DNA of 64,000 nucleotides from Algibacter_G agarivorans (GTDB taxonomy: Bacteria; Bacteroidota; Bacteroidia; Flavobacteriales; Flavobacteriaceae), in assembly GCF_039543245.1 (NCBI RefSeq), contig NZ_BAABJJ010000039.1:62001-126000 (forward strand). The letters run 5' to 3'. Under the pieces are notes generated by a model, which did no database searches, had not been told where the DNA came from, and was given only the letters and a program-made list of their open reading frames with translations. Each line of letters starts with the position of its first letter. Position 1 is the first letter of the stretch. Positions 36,401 to 45,312 of this stretch are shown here, in pieces. A program made the position numbers and the translations under genes.

Positions 36401-36506
36401 GGCTCTAACCAATTGAAAGAAAACCACCATGTGTTTTTTTATTTTAAAACTTTAAAAAAGTTTTGCAAAAAGGAACGCTCTAACTAACCAATAAAGAGCA
36501 ACCATG
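36401..36506 (-). pseudogene. Two relics of the tRNA-His 5' half
   Basis: Plus-strand bases 36401-36430 (GGCTCTAACCAATTGA...ACCACCAT) and 36476-36506 (CGCTCTAACTAACCA...CAACCATG) mirror the tRNA 5' half and its leader at 36327-36356. Each is followed by a similar A/T hairpin (AAGCTTA...AAGCTT, AAAACTT...AAGTTTT), so the unit is a decayed tandem repeat of about 75 bp. The rest of the 447-bp gap holds no gene. Confidence 0.75.
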
Positions 36507-36618
36507 TAACTTGCATTTTACAATGCGAGTGCAAATGTAATTTATTTCAATGGTATCTACAAAGACTTTTTTAATATTTTCTATTGAAATTTAAAATAAA
36601 AATAGCCCATATATCTAA

Positions 36619-37335
36619 CTACTTTAAATCGAACAAGCTATCTACCGCAACATAACGTTCAACCGTAAAACCTTCGGCATGCTCTACGCCTACTAATCGT
36701 CCTAAATCTCTGGCTCGGTAAATAATACTATCCGTAAAGTTTTTACTAGATATAGGCGTTTCTGGCGCTGTACTCTTGGCATCATAAAACTGAGTTTTAT
36801 AAGCCAATACTGCTTCCATTTTTTTATCCATAAACCCAGAAACATCAACTACTAAATGAGGTTCTAAATTTTTCCATTGCATATAATGATACACTTGTTT
36901 TGGCCGCCATGCATTTTGCAAGGTTCCATCAAGAGTTGTCTCAATTTTAATCAATCCGCTTAAAAAACAAGCATCGCTTACTAGTTTACTTCCCTTGCCG
37001 TGATCAATATGCCTATCATCAATGGCATTACAAATCACAATTTCTGGTTGATGCTTCCGTATCATTTTTATGACTTCTAATTGATGTTGTTTATCATTCA
37101 CAAAAAAGCCATCTGCAAACCTAAGATTCTCTCTAGACACTACCCCTAATATTTTAGCAGACTCAGCAGCTTCAGAGTCTCTAGTCTCAGCTGTACCACG
37201 CGTTCCCAATTCGCCTCTGGTTAAATCTATTATGCCCACTTTTTTTCCGTTTGCTACCTCTTTCGCTATAGTGCCTCCGCAACCTAATTCTACATCATCT
37301 GGATGTGCGCCAATAGCAAGAATATCTAATTTCAT
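36619..37335 (-). CDS. bshB1: Bacillithiol biosynthesis deacetylase BshB1
   Basis: I start at the ATG at 37335 (MKLDILAIGAHPDDVELG); the open frame adds 15 non-conserved codons. 238 residues of the PIG-L/LmbE zinc deacetylase fold, with His11, Asp13-Asp14 (AHPDD) and DDRHIDHGKG as the metal and catalytic sites. It removes acetate from N-acetylglucosaminyl-malate in bacillithiol synthesis. bshA and bshC are not in this window. Confidence 0.92.
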   Translation of the reverse strand: MKLDILAIGAHPDDVELGCGGTIAKEVANGKKVGIIDLTRGELGTRGTAETRDSEAAESAKILGVVSRENLRFADGFFVNDKQHQLEVIKMIRKHQPEIVICNAIDDRHIDHGKGSKLVSDACFLSGLIKIETTLDGTLQNAWRPKQVYHYMQWKNLEPHLVVDVSGFMDKKMEAVLAYKTQFYDAKSTAPETPISSKNFTDSIIYRARDLGRLVGVEHAEGFTVERYVAVDSLFDLK

Positions 37336-37612
37336 ACTTGTTTTTTTTAAATTTTTACCCAAGGCTTTTCGCTTAATCAAATCATATTTTTCAATAAAAA
37401 ATGATAGAATCGCAAATCTCCTTATAACGAAAACGTATTCGTTAACATTTTCTTCATTTTATACATCCTAAATATAACAATAATTGAAAAATGTTCCCGC
37501 TATCCAAAGCATGACATTAATCATAATTCTACAGGAACATCTACTGTAATTTTACACTACATTTATACGCACTATAATATAAAGTGCTAAAACTAATAAA
37601 CAATTATAATAT

Positions 37613-39454
37613 ATGATCTATTTAATGCTCACCATTTTAGTAATTACCATTGGCCTCTTTGTTTGGGGAAAGTTTACACCAGACATTGTAGCGCTGATTT
37701 CCATGTTGAGCTTATTTCTAACAGGTATTTTAGATTCTAAAGAAACATTAAGTGGATTTAGTAACCCAACGGTTATTATGATTGCTGCCCTCTTTATTAT
37801 AGGTGAAGGTATTGCACAAACAGGGTGGACGGCTTTAGCTGGTAAGAAATTTGTAGAATGGGCTGGAAAAAGTGTACCAAAGCTATTAGTGATTATCACC
37901 CTTGGTGCTGGTATATTATCTGGATTTGTTAGTAATACTGGTACGGTAGCTACACTAATGCCCCTAACGATATCTTCTGCTTGGAGCATTGGAACACTAC
38001 CTTCTAAAATGCTGATGCCAGTTGCTTTTGGATCTAACACTGGTGGATTATTGACTTTAACAGGTACACCGCCAAACATTATTGCAAGTAATGCCTTAGT
38101 AGAATCAGGTTTTGAAGGGTTTTCATTCTTTGAGTTCGCATTAATAGGCGTACCATTACTTATTGTAGCCATATTATACTTTAGGTATTTAGGCCATAAA
38201 TTATTACCAAAAAACAAAACCAATAATAAGCCTGTAAATATTGAGTCTACATTACACAATTGGATTGAAGCTTATAAGATTGATAATGGTTACTACCGTT
38301 TACGTGTTAGATCAATCTCTCCGTTATTAAACACAAAATTAGAAGCATGGCAATTTGAAAAAGATTATAATGTATCTATTATTCGTATAAAAAGAAGACA
38401 TCCTAATGTATTAAAAAAAATACCTCAATTTATAGAGTTCCCAGACCCTAGTACAGAATTTCTTTATCATGATATTATTACTGTGAAAGGAGAAACGGAA
38501 GCCATAAACAAATTAATGATTACATTCAGATTAGGCCTTTTACCTTTAGAGCCTATTACTGACGAATTGAAGCACAACCTTATTAACCAAGAGGTTGGTA
38601 TGACCGAAGTTATTGTAAACCCTAACTCGATGTTGGTGGGCAGAAAATACAAACTAGGTGATTATTTTAAACGTTTTGGCATCCAATTATTAGCTGCCTC
38701 TAGAAATAGAGAACCTTTATTGGATAAAGAAATTACCGTAAAAGCTGGAGATGCCTTTTTAATTAGAGGTACTTGGGAACATATAGACGATCTAAAAAAA
38801 CAACACGAAAATCTAGTCATTATCGGTAGTCCTGAAGGAATGGCCAAAAATGTAGAAAACCTTAGTTCAAAATCTTTTATTGCTTTGGGAGCATTGATAC
38901 TCATGATTATTTTTATGGTGTTTAAGATTGTTCCAGGATCAATGGCTGCATTAATTTCTGCAGGTGTAGTTTTACTAACGGGATGTGTACCAATTTCAAA
39001 AGCATATAAAGGCATCAGTTGGACAAGTGTTGTTATGATTGCTGCTATGATACCAATGGGAATAGCACTTCAAAAAACAGGAACAGCACAATTAATCGCT
39101 AACGCGCTTGTTGATTATTTAGGTGCTATACATCCAATATTCTTATTAGGAGGTGTGTTTTTACTAACCACAACGTTTAGTCAAGTAATCAATAACTCAG
39201 CAACGGCAGTATTAATGGCACCAATAGCCATACTTGCTGCTAGCTCATTAAACCTATCTCCTGAACCATTTATGATTGTAGTTGCCATTAGTGCATCAAC
39301 AGCCTTTTTAACTCCAATAGGCACCACAACAAATGCTATGGTAATGACCGCAGGTGGTTATAAGTTCATGAATTACCTGAAAGTAGGTGCGCCTCTCTTA
39401 TTACTATTTTTTATCATAACTTTAATACTCGTACCAATAATATGGCCCTTTTAA
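37613..39454 (+). CDS. SLC13/DASS permease with two TrkA-C domains
   Basis: 613 residues. N-terminal membrane half (about 1-200), two RCK_C/TrkA-C domains (about 205-390) and a C-terminal membrane half (about 420-610). The NTGTVATLMPL and SNTGGLLTLTGTPPNIIAS motifs in the first half and NNSATAVLMAPIAI...TPIGTTTNAMV in the second form the DASS substrate and sodium sites. Members carry sulfate, citrate or dicarboxylates; the neighbour pckA, 39 bp downstream, makes a C4-dicarboxylate role attractive but unproved. Confidence 0.88.
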   Translation: MIYLMLTILVITIGLFVWGKFTPDIVALISMLSLFLTGILDSKETLSGFSNPTVIMIAALFIIGEGIAQTGWTALAGKKFVEWAGKSVPKLLVIITLGAGILSGFVSNTGTVATLMPLTISSAWSIGTLPSKMLMPVAFGSNTGGLLTLTGTPPNIIASNALVESGFEGFSFFEFALIGVPLLIVAILYFRYLGHKLLPKNKTNNKPVNIESTLHNWIEAYKIDNGYYRLRVRSISPLLNTKLEAWQFEKDYNVSIIRIKRRHPNVLKKIPQFIEFPDPSTEFLYHDIITVKGETEAINKLMITFRLGLLPLEPITDELKHNLINQEVGMTEVIVNPNSMLVGRKYKLGDYFKRFGIQLLAASRNREPLLDKEITVKAGDAFLIRGTWEHIDDLKKQHENLVIIGSPEGMAKNVENLSSKSFIALGALILMIIFMVFKIVPGSMAALISAGVVLLTGCVPISKAYKGISWTSVVMIAAMIPMGIALQKTGTAQLIANALVDYLGAIHPIFLLGGVFLLTTTFSQVINNSATAVLMAPIAILAASSLNLSPEPFMIVVAISASTAFLTPIGTTTNAMVMTAGGYKFMNYLKVGAPLLLLFFIITLILVPIIWPF

Positions 39455-39493
39455 AATAAAAATTACCAATAGGAACCTTTAAAATAAATTAAA

Positions 39494-41119
39494 ATGACAA
39501 CAACAACGCCAAAAAATCCGAGCTTAGAGCCATACGGATTAAAAGATGTGACGGTTAACTGGAATTTATCACCTGAGGAATTACAAAAAATAACAGTAAA
39601 AAAAGGCATGGGAGTAGAAACAGCTAATGGCACCCTTGTTATTAAGACTGGAAAATTTAGAGGACGTTCTCCTCAAGATCGTTTTTTAGTAAAAGATGAT
39701 TATACTGCTGATAAAGTATGGTGGGGAAAAACAAATAAAGCAGTATCTCCAGAAAACTTTGATAAGTTAAAAAATGAAATCACTAAATACCTTTCAGGAA
39801 AAGAAATTTATGCTAGGGATGGTTATGTGTGCGCAGATCCTGAATTTAGAACAAGTGTTAGAACTGTAACAGAATTGCCTTGGTCTAATATGTTTGTTTA
39901 CAACATGTTTTTAAGACCTAGTGAAAAGGAATTAGAAAACTTTAAAGAAGATTGGCTAATCCTTTGTGCTCCTGGGTATGAATGTCCAGACCCAAAAGCC
40001 TATGGCATTCGTCAAGGTAATTTCTCAATACTAGACTTTACAAAAAAAATAGCTTTAGTTGGAGGATCTGCCTATACAGGAGAAATGAAAAAAGGTGTTT
40101 TTTCTGCTTTGAACTTGATTTTACCAGTTGAGAGAGATGTTTTACCGATGCACTGTTCTGCAAATGTTGGTAAATACGGGGATACTGCTATTTTCTTCGG
40201 ATTATCAGGAACAGGAAAAACAACTTTATCCGCAGACCCAGAACGCAAATTAATTGGTGATGATGAGCACGGTTGGACGGCCGACAACAATATTTTCAAC
40301 TTTGAAGGCGGATGTTATGCTAAAGTAATTGATTTATCAGAAGAAAAAGAACCTGACATTTTTAGAGCAGTTAAGCCAGGTGCAATACTTGAAAACATTG
40401 TACTTAAAGAAAATGGAGAGCCAGACTATATGGATAGCAGTATTACTCAAAACACTCGTGTAAGTTACCCGATTCATCATATTGATAATATTCAAGAAAC
40501 GCTTTATGCTAACAATCCTAAGAATATTTTCTTCTTAACTTGTGATGCTTTTGGTGTATTACCTCCAGTATCTAAATTAACGCCAGGTCAGGCCGCGTAT
40601 CACTTTATTTCTGGTTATACTGCTAAAGTCGCAGGAACAGAAGCTGGGATTACAGAACCTGTACCATCATTCTCTGCTTGTTTTGGCGAACCATTTATGC
40701 CATTACACCCAGCAGTTTATGGTAAGATGCTAAGCGAAAAAATGCAAGAAGCCGGCGTAAATGTATGGTTAATTAATACAGGATGGAGTGCAGGACCTTA
40801 CGGTGTTGGTTCTCGTATAAAACTAAAATATACAAGAGCGATGATTACTGCCATTCTACACGGAGAATTAGATAATGTAGATTACGAACAAAATTTTATT
40901 TTTGGATTACACATGCCAAAATACTGTCCAGGTGTACCATCAGAGATTTTAGACCCTATGAACACTTGGTTACAAAAAGGCGCTTATGTTGGTAAAGCCA
41001 TTCAACTAGCACACTCATTCCACTTAAACTTTGAGAAATTTACAGCCCAAGCATCTGAACAAATTATTGAAGGTGGACCACTAATTGATGAACATCATCA
41101 CTTACACGAACACTTTTAA
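39494..41119 (+). CDS. pckA: Phosphoenolpyruvate carboxykinase (ATP)
   Basis: 541 residues, normal length. It turns oxaloacetate and ATP into PEP in gluconeogenesis. The P-loop GLSGTGKTTLS is at 236-246; GRSPQDRF near 57-64 binds oxaloacetate; DDEHGW holds the metal. It follows the SLC13 permease by 39 bp and ends at a strong terminator. Together with acs it lets the cell grow on acetate or acids. Confidence 0.97.
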   Translation: MTTTTPKNPSLEPYGLKDVTVNWNLSPEELQKITVKKGMGVETANGTLVIKTGKFRGRSPQDRFLVKDDYTADKVWWGKTNKAVSPENFDKLKNEITKYLSGKEIYARDGYVCADPEFRTSVRTVTELPWSNMFVYNMFLRPSEKELENFKEDWLILCAPGYECPDPKAYGIRQGNFSILDFTKKIALVGGSAYTGEMKKGVFSALNLILPVERDVLPMHCSANVGKYGDTAIFFGLSGTGKTTLSADPERKLIGDDEHGWTADNNIFNFEGGCYAKVIDLSEEKEPDIFRAVKPGAILENIVLKENGEPDYMDSSITQNTRVSYPIHHIDNIQETLYANNPKNIFFLTCDAFGVLPPVSKLTPGQAAYHFISGYTAKVAGTEAGITEPVPSFSACFGEPFMPLHPAVYGKMLSEKMQEAGVNVWLINTGWSAGPYGVGSRIKLKYTRAMITAILHGELDNVDYEQNFIFGLHMPKYCPGVPSEILDPMNTWLQKGAYVGKAIQLAHSFHLNFEKFTAQASEQIIEGGPLIDEHHHLHEHF

Positions 41120-41126
41120 TAGGTTC

Positions 41127-41175
41127 TTATTAACGGTAAAAGGAGCTCAAAAAGAGCTCCTTTTACCGTTAATAA
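41127..41175 (+). terminator. Strong terminator after pckA
   Basis: A perfect 22-bp stem (TTATTAACGGTAAAAGGAGC and so on) around a 5-base A loop, followed by TGTTTTATT. It begins 8 bp after the pckA stop. Confidence 0.85.
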
Positions 41176-41229
41176 TGTTTTATTATTTATAATTTAAAAA
41201 TAGAACACGATCGCATATATTTGGAAACA

Positions 41230-41907
41230 ATGAAAAAAGTAACATTACAATTAAGTTTACTATTTGTTTTTTATTCTAGTTACGCTCAAATAACATCCGA
41301 AAATAAATTGGGGGTTTGGTATGATATTGGAGTAAACCATAGAGTTTCAGAAAAATCAAGTATCGAAACTTATGCTCAATTTTGGCTATATGAGGTTAAT
41401 GATAACTTTAATTTCTTTTTATTAAAAATGGGATACAATTATCACTTTAACCCCAAATTAATTGGAACCATATATTTAGGGTATTCAGATTTTGATGGTG
41501 ATATCAACAACAGTTCTCCGCATACTTACGAAAACCGAATAACCGAACAATTTTTATTCAAACATAAATTAAGCAAAATACATTTAGACCATAGATTTAG
41601 ATTAGAGCATCGTTTCTTTAGAAAGCAAAATTCTAAATCAAAAGTGGCGAGGTTACGCTATCGTCTTGGCACTAAATTTAATTTAAACAACAAATTATTT
41701 ATTCGTTTACACAATGAGTTTTTATCAACTCCTAAGTCAAGTAAAACAGTAGAAAATAGATTTTATACTGGCTTAGGCATAAATATTTCCAAATCGAACA
41801 ACATTCAACTAGGGTATATGAACAGAAACACATCTAACAAGGAGAATTTGCAAAGGCTACAAATGAGTGTGTTTTTTAAAACAGATTTTAGAAAAAAGAA
41901 AAGTTAA
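41230..41907 (+). CDS. DUF2490 outer-membrane beta-barrel-like protein
   Basis: I start at the ATG at 41230 (MKKVTLQLSLLF), giving 225 residues with a signal peptide ending near YAQ. The mature part has alternating beta strands (NHRVSEKSSIETYAQFWLY, LDHRFRLEHRF, VARLRYRLGTKFNL, NIQLGYMNR) typical of DUF2490 barrels. Probably an outer-membrane protein of unknown function. Confidence 0.82.
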   Translation: MKKVTLQLSLLFVFYSSYAQITSENKLGVWYDIGVNHRVSEKSSIETYAQFWLYEVNDNFNFFLLKMGYNYHFNPKLIGTIYLGYSDFDGDINNSSPHTYENRITEQFLFKHKLSKIHLDHRFRLEHRFFRKQNSKSKVARLRYRLGTKFNLNNKLFIRLHNEFLSTPKSSKTVENRFYTGLGINISKSNNIQLGYMNRNTSNKENLQRLQMSVFFKTDFRKKKS

Positions 41908-41914
41908 TAATTAA

Positions 41915-42047
41915 CGTCATTGTGAGGAAAGCATGACCGAAACAATCTTTTAAATTGAATATTTAAAGTTAAAAAAGGATTTTAAATTAATGTTTTTAGT
42001 TAATAATAGACAGATTGCCACGTTGTAAAAAACGCCTCGCAATGACG
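41915..42047. repeat. GTCATTGCGAGG-type dispersed repeat, copy 3
   Basis: CGTCATTGTGAGGAAAGC at the left, CAGATTGCCACGTTG and CCTCGCAATGACG at the right, with an A/T-rich middle longer than in the other copies. It lies between convergent genes. Confidence 0.75.
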
Positions 42048-42051
42048 TTAA

Positions 42052-42942
42052 TCATTTATAAGTCCAAGCTACTATTCTTGAAATTTTATGCCCTTGTCCC
42101 ATATTAATCGTTTTAATATCGGTAGCACCTAATTTCTTTAAAGACGTGTACATGCCTTTTACCAAATCCTTTTTAGACACTAAAGTTGTAAACCAAACGC
42201 ACTGTTCTTTAAACAAAGAACTTTCGTATAAATATGTGTGTAAAAACGCTTTTTCTCCACCTTTATACCACAGTTCATTTTGAGTGCCAGAAAAGTTTCT
42301 AACGACTTTATCCCCTTCCCTATTTAATCCTTTTAATTTTCTAGTAGTTGCCTCTAAAGCTTCAGCTTCCGACTTATAAAATGGCGGATTACAAATAGAC
42401 ACTGAAAACTTGTCATTTTCATTTAAAATACCTTTAAAAATTTGCGAAGCTTCTTTTTGATGTCTTAAAGAAATAACAGTATTCAATTTATTTTTATTGA
42501 TGATATTTTGAGCATTTTTCAACGAAGTCCCATCAATATCTGTCGCCACAAATTTCCAGTTATATTCTGCTTGTCCTAAAATGGGATAAATACAACTTGC
42601 GCCTGATCCAATATCTAAAACATTAATACTTTCTGAAATTTTAGATGATTTTAATAAATCCGCAACATGATGCATATAATCTACACGCCCAGGAATTGGC
42701 GGACACAAATTAGTATCTGGAAATTCCCAAAACTTAATATTGTAATGTTTAAATAACAACGCTGTATTTAATGCCTTTACAGCTTTTGGATTAGCAAAAT
42801 CTATAGTTTTTGTTTCGTATTTATTTTCGAATACAAAAATCAACAACTCTGGATATACTTCGCATAATGCTTCAATATCATATCCAGATTTATGTTTGTT
42901 TTTTGAATGGAATTTTGAGTTTGTTTTGATTTTTAGATTCAT
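42052..42942 (-). CDS. rlmF: 23S rRNA (adenine-1618-N6)-methyltransferase
   Basis: 296 residues. N-terminal HSKNKHKSGYDIEALCEVYPEL and PPIPGRVDYMHHVADL are RlmF hallmarks. SAM motif I is VLDIGSGASCIYP (108-120) and the catalytic N6-adenine motif is NPPF at 185-188. It methylates A1618 of 23S rRNA. Confidence 0.94.
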   Translation of the reverse strand: MNLKIKTNSKFHSKNKHKSGYDIEALCEVYPELLIFVFENKYETKTIDFANPKAVKALNTALLFKHYNIKFWEFPDTNLCPPIPGRVDYMHHVADLLKSSKISESINVLDIGSGASCIYPILGQAEYNWKFVATDIDGTSLKNAQNIINKNKLNTVISLRHQKEASQIFKGILNENDKFSVSICNPPFYKSEAEALEATTRKLKGLNREGDKVVRNFSGTQNELWYKGGEKAFLHTYLYESSLFKEQCVWFTTLVSKKDLVKGMYTSLKKLGATDIKTINMGQGHKISRIVAWTYK

Positions 42943-43073
42943 TTTAATAATTATTCAAAATTACAAAATAGATTTCTAGTCTCTATACCAAATAGACACC
43001 AAAAACAATTGAATAAATTCGTTTCTATTCCCTTTATACCTGCCGGCAGGTTTCAACATATAAGATAATGGTT

Positions 43074-43089
43074 CCCGATAGCTATCGGG
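43074..43089. repeat. CCCGATAGCTATCGGG palindrome
   Basis: Perfect 16-bp palindrome, about 30 bp after a CCTGCCGGCAGG palindrome at 43039-43050. Both are dispersed families in this window. Confidence 0.7.
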
Positions 43090-43212
43090 ATAAGGCTATG
43101 CTTTTATTTTCTGTCTCATATAAAGAACATATAATTCAAATTTATTATCAACCATTTTGATATTCATTTGGTATTCCTTTCAATTCTTTTATATTCGCAA
43201 AAAAAGTTACAG

Positions 43213-43869
43213 ATGTTAAAAGCGGTTATTTTTGATATGGATGGTGTTATTATTGATAGTGAACCTATGCATAATAAAGCCTATCATGATATGTTTGATG
43301 AAGTTGGCATTGAAGTTTCAACTGAACTGTACGAATCGTTTACAGGGCAATCTACCATAAATATTTGCAAGCGTTTATGCGACCATTTTAATTTGGAGCA
43401 ATCTCCTGAAAGTTTGGTTGCTATAAAACGCAAACATTACAAACACTTTTTTTATAGTAATTCTGACTTAGGACTTATTGATGGTGTATTAGATTTAATT
43501 AAAGATTATCATAACAATGGGCTCACTTTGGTTTTAGGATCTTCGGCAGCTATGACGAGTATTAATCAAATTTTTGACCGTTTTGATTTGAATAAATATT
43601 TTGTAGCGAAACTTAGTGGTGGCGATTTAAAACAATCTAAACCTCATCCTGAAATTTTTATTAAAGCTGCTGAAGCTACTGGTTTTAGCAAAAATGAATG
43701 CTTTGTAATTGAAGATTCCACCAATGGTGTTGAAGCTGCAAAAGCGGCAGGCATTTTCTGTGTTGGTTTTGATAGTTTTCATTCTAAAAACCAAGACTAT
43801 TCTAAAGCAAATAAAGTCATTACCGATTTTAAAGAAATTAGTTTTAGTAAAATTAAGCCCTTGTTTTAA
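43213..43869 (+). CDS. HAD phosphatase/beta-phosphoglucomutase-like protein
   Basis: I start at the ATG at 43213 (MLKAVIFDMDG); the open frame adds 15 unlikely codons. 218 residues, HAD subfamily IA with DMDG (Asp8, Asp10), LGSSAAM, KSKPHPEIF-like KQSKPHPEIF, and EDSTNGVEAAKAAG. The DSTNGV and the cap are those of beta-phosphoglucomutase-like hydrolases acting on sugar phosphates. Its last 4 bp overlap a small gene on the other strand. Confidence 0.85.
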   Translation: MLKAVIFDMDGVIIDSEPMHNKAYHDMFDEVGIEVSTELYESFTGQSTINICKRLCDHFNLEQSPESLVAIKRKHYKHFFYSNSDLGLIDGVLDLIKDYHNNGLTLVLGSSAAMTSINQIFDRFDLNKYFVAKLSGGDLKQSKPHPEIFIKAAEATGFSKNECFVIEDSTNGVEAAKAAGIFCVGFDSFHSKNQDYSKANKVITDFKEISFSKIKPLF

Positions 43870-44021
43870 TTATCATTTTGCTCTTTTGCTTTCAAAATAA
43901 TAGCTTTTAAACGTTCCTTTCTTAACGTTTCCTCAGCTTTCTTTTTGTTTTTTTTCTTAGCCATTAACTTAGAATGCTTCGCCTTATTTTTTGTATTCTT
44001 TTCTCTACCTGTTTTTGCCAT
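43866..44021 (-). CDS. Small lysine-rich protein, 51 residues
   Basis: Starts MAKTGREKNTKNKAKHSK and continues LMAKKKNKKKAEETLRK to a TAA at 43866. About a third of the residues are lysine or arginine, like nucleic-acid- or ribosome-binding basic peptides. It begins 2 bp after the mscL stop codon, so it is translated from the mscL transcript. I know no family name. Confidence 0.65.
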   Translation of the reverse strand: MAKTGREKNTKNKAKHSKLMAKKKNKKKAEETLRKERLKAIILKAKEQNDN

Positions 44022-44023
44022 AG

Positions 44024-44470
44024 TTATTTGGTATTAGCCTTTAACAAAGCATTTTGCTCTTCCATTAATTCTGTAAGATGGGATAGTAATTCAATATCTT
44101 TAGGTGTAACCACTGTTTTATCTTTAGTATCCTGAGCTTTATTCCGAAGTCTATTCATAAACTTCACTACAATAAAAACCGTAAACCCTATAATCATGAA
44201 ATCTAAAAACGCTTCGCCTAACGCGCCATAACCTATGGCAACCTCATCTGTTATATTAGTTCCTGTAGCATCTGTTACCGCATCCCTAAGAATAATGCGT
44301 TTGTTTTGCATATTTACGCCATCTGTTAATAAAGATAATGGGGGAAGAAATATTTTTTTAACCAATACATCAATTACTTTGTTGAATGATGCACCAATAA
44401 TAATCCCGATAGCCATATCCATCATATTTCCTTTTACAGCAAACTCTTTAAATTCTTTGAATAGTTTCAT
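44024..44470 (-). CDS. mscL: Large-conductance mechanosensitive channel
   Basis: 148 residues. Starts MKLFKEFKEFAVKGNMMDMAIGIIIGASFNKVID, the MscL N-terminal helix and pore helix TM1; TM2 lies at about 88-107 and a C-terminal coiled helix ends the protein. It opens under membrane tension to release solutes. Confidence 0.95.
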   Translation of the reverse strand: MKLFKEFKEFAVKGNMMDMAIGIIIGASFNKVIDVLVKKIFLPPLSLLTDGVNMQNKRIILRDAVTDATGTNITDEVAIGYGALGEAFLDFMIIGFTVFIVVKFMNRLRNKAQDTKDKTVVTPKDIELLSHLTELMEEQNALLKANTK

Positions 44471-44642
44471 ATGTTGGTATTATTTAAAGCCGCAAAGATA
44501 TTAGTTTATGGTTTTAAATTTTAAACTCATCTTGACTTTTTCTATTTCCTAAAAGAAGCCGCAATAAGCTTTGTAAAAATATCTGCTTTTAAACTGATAT
44601 TCACTATTATTATATCTAAAGCTAATATTTTATATTATTAGT

Positions 44643-44656
44643 TTATTAGCTAATAA
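44643..44656. promoter_or_regulatory. Palindromic candidate operator upstream of satD
   Basis: TTATTAGCTAATAA is a perfect 14-bp palindrome directly before the -33 TTTG. A second inverted pair, CTAATA/TATTAG, lies at 44622-44641. Confidence 0.5.
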
Positions 44657-44688
44657 TTTGCTATTTTAAGTAAAAATTCATACATTTG
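44657..44688 (+). promoter_or_regulatory. Promoter of satD
   Basis: TTTG (44657-44660), 20 bp, then TACATTTG (44681-44688): both match the Bacteroidota -33 and -7 consensus with ideal spacing. It ends 21 bp before the start codon. Confidence 0.6.
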
Positions 44689-44709
44689 AATATCTATTTT
44701 ACCAAATCA

Positions 44710-45312
44710 ATGACTAGTATAATAACAGGTGATATTATAAATTCTAAAAAAAGCTCTCCAAAGAAATGGCTAGACGCCCTTAAATCTGTTTTAAATAATT
44801 ATGGTAGTTCTCCCTTAGTATGGGAAATATATAGAGGCGATAGCTTTCAGTTAGAAGTCAGTCCAAAACTGGCCTTAGAAGCCTGTATCCTAATAAAAGC
44901 GACTATAAAACAATTTGACAACCTTGATGTCAGGCTAGCTATTGGTATAGGCGAAAAAGAATATCATTCAGAAAATATTACAGAATCCAATGGCAGTGCC
45001 TTTGTTAATTCTGGGGAATGTTTTGAATCTCTTAAAAAGACAACACTTGCCATAAAATCACCTTTTGAAGCATTTGACACACAAATAAACATCATGCTAG
45101 AATTGGCACAATTAACGATAAACAATTGGACAAGCACCACAGCAACGTTGGTTAAAACGGCTTTAGAACATCCAGATTTTAATCAAAAACAGATAGCCGA
45201 AACCTTAGAAAAAACACAAGGCAATATCAGTCAAGGGCTTAAGCGTGCAGGGTTTGATGAAGTCTTTAAATTATTGCAATATTTTAAAACCCAAATGCAA
45301 AGTCTATGCTAA
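44710..45312 (+). CDS. SatD family protein with C-terminal HTH
   Basis: I start at the ATG at 44710 (MTSIITGDIINSKK), which gives 200 residues; the open frame has a TTG eight codons earlier. The N-terminal part resembles SatD (TGDIxxS, EIYRGDSFQLEV, VRLAIGIGE). Residues about 157-182 (FNQKQIAETLEKTQGNISQGLKRAGF) are a helix-turn-helix. It overlaps the DUF3307 gene by 7 bp; the two occur together in many genomes. A DNA-binding, self-regulating role is inferred from the HTH and the upstream palindrome. Confidence 0.82.
   Translation: MTSIITGDIINSKKSSPKKWLDALKSVLNNYGSSPLVWEIYRGDSFQLEVSPKLALEACILIKATIKQFDNLDVRLAIGIGEKEYHSENITESNGSAFVNSGECFESLKKTTLAIKSPFEAFDTQINIMLELAQLTINNWTSTTATLVKTALEHPDFNQKQIAETLEKTQGNISQGLKRAGFDEVFKLLQYFKTQMQSLC

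Noticed and set aside
37618..38259. 213-codon minus-strand open frame
   Set aside because: Antisense of the SLC13 permease membrane helices; no start context or family match.
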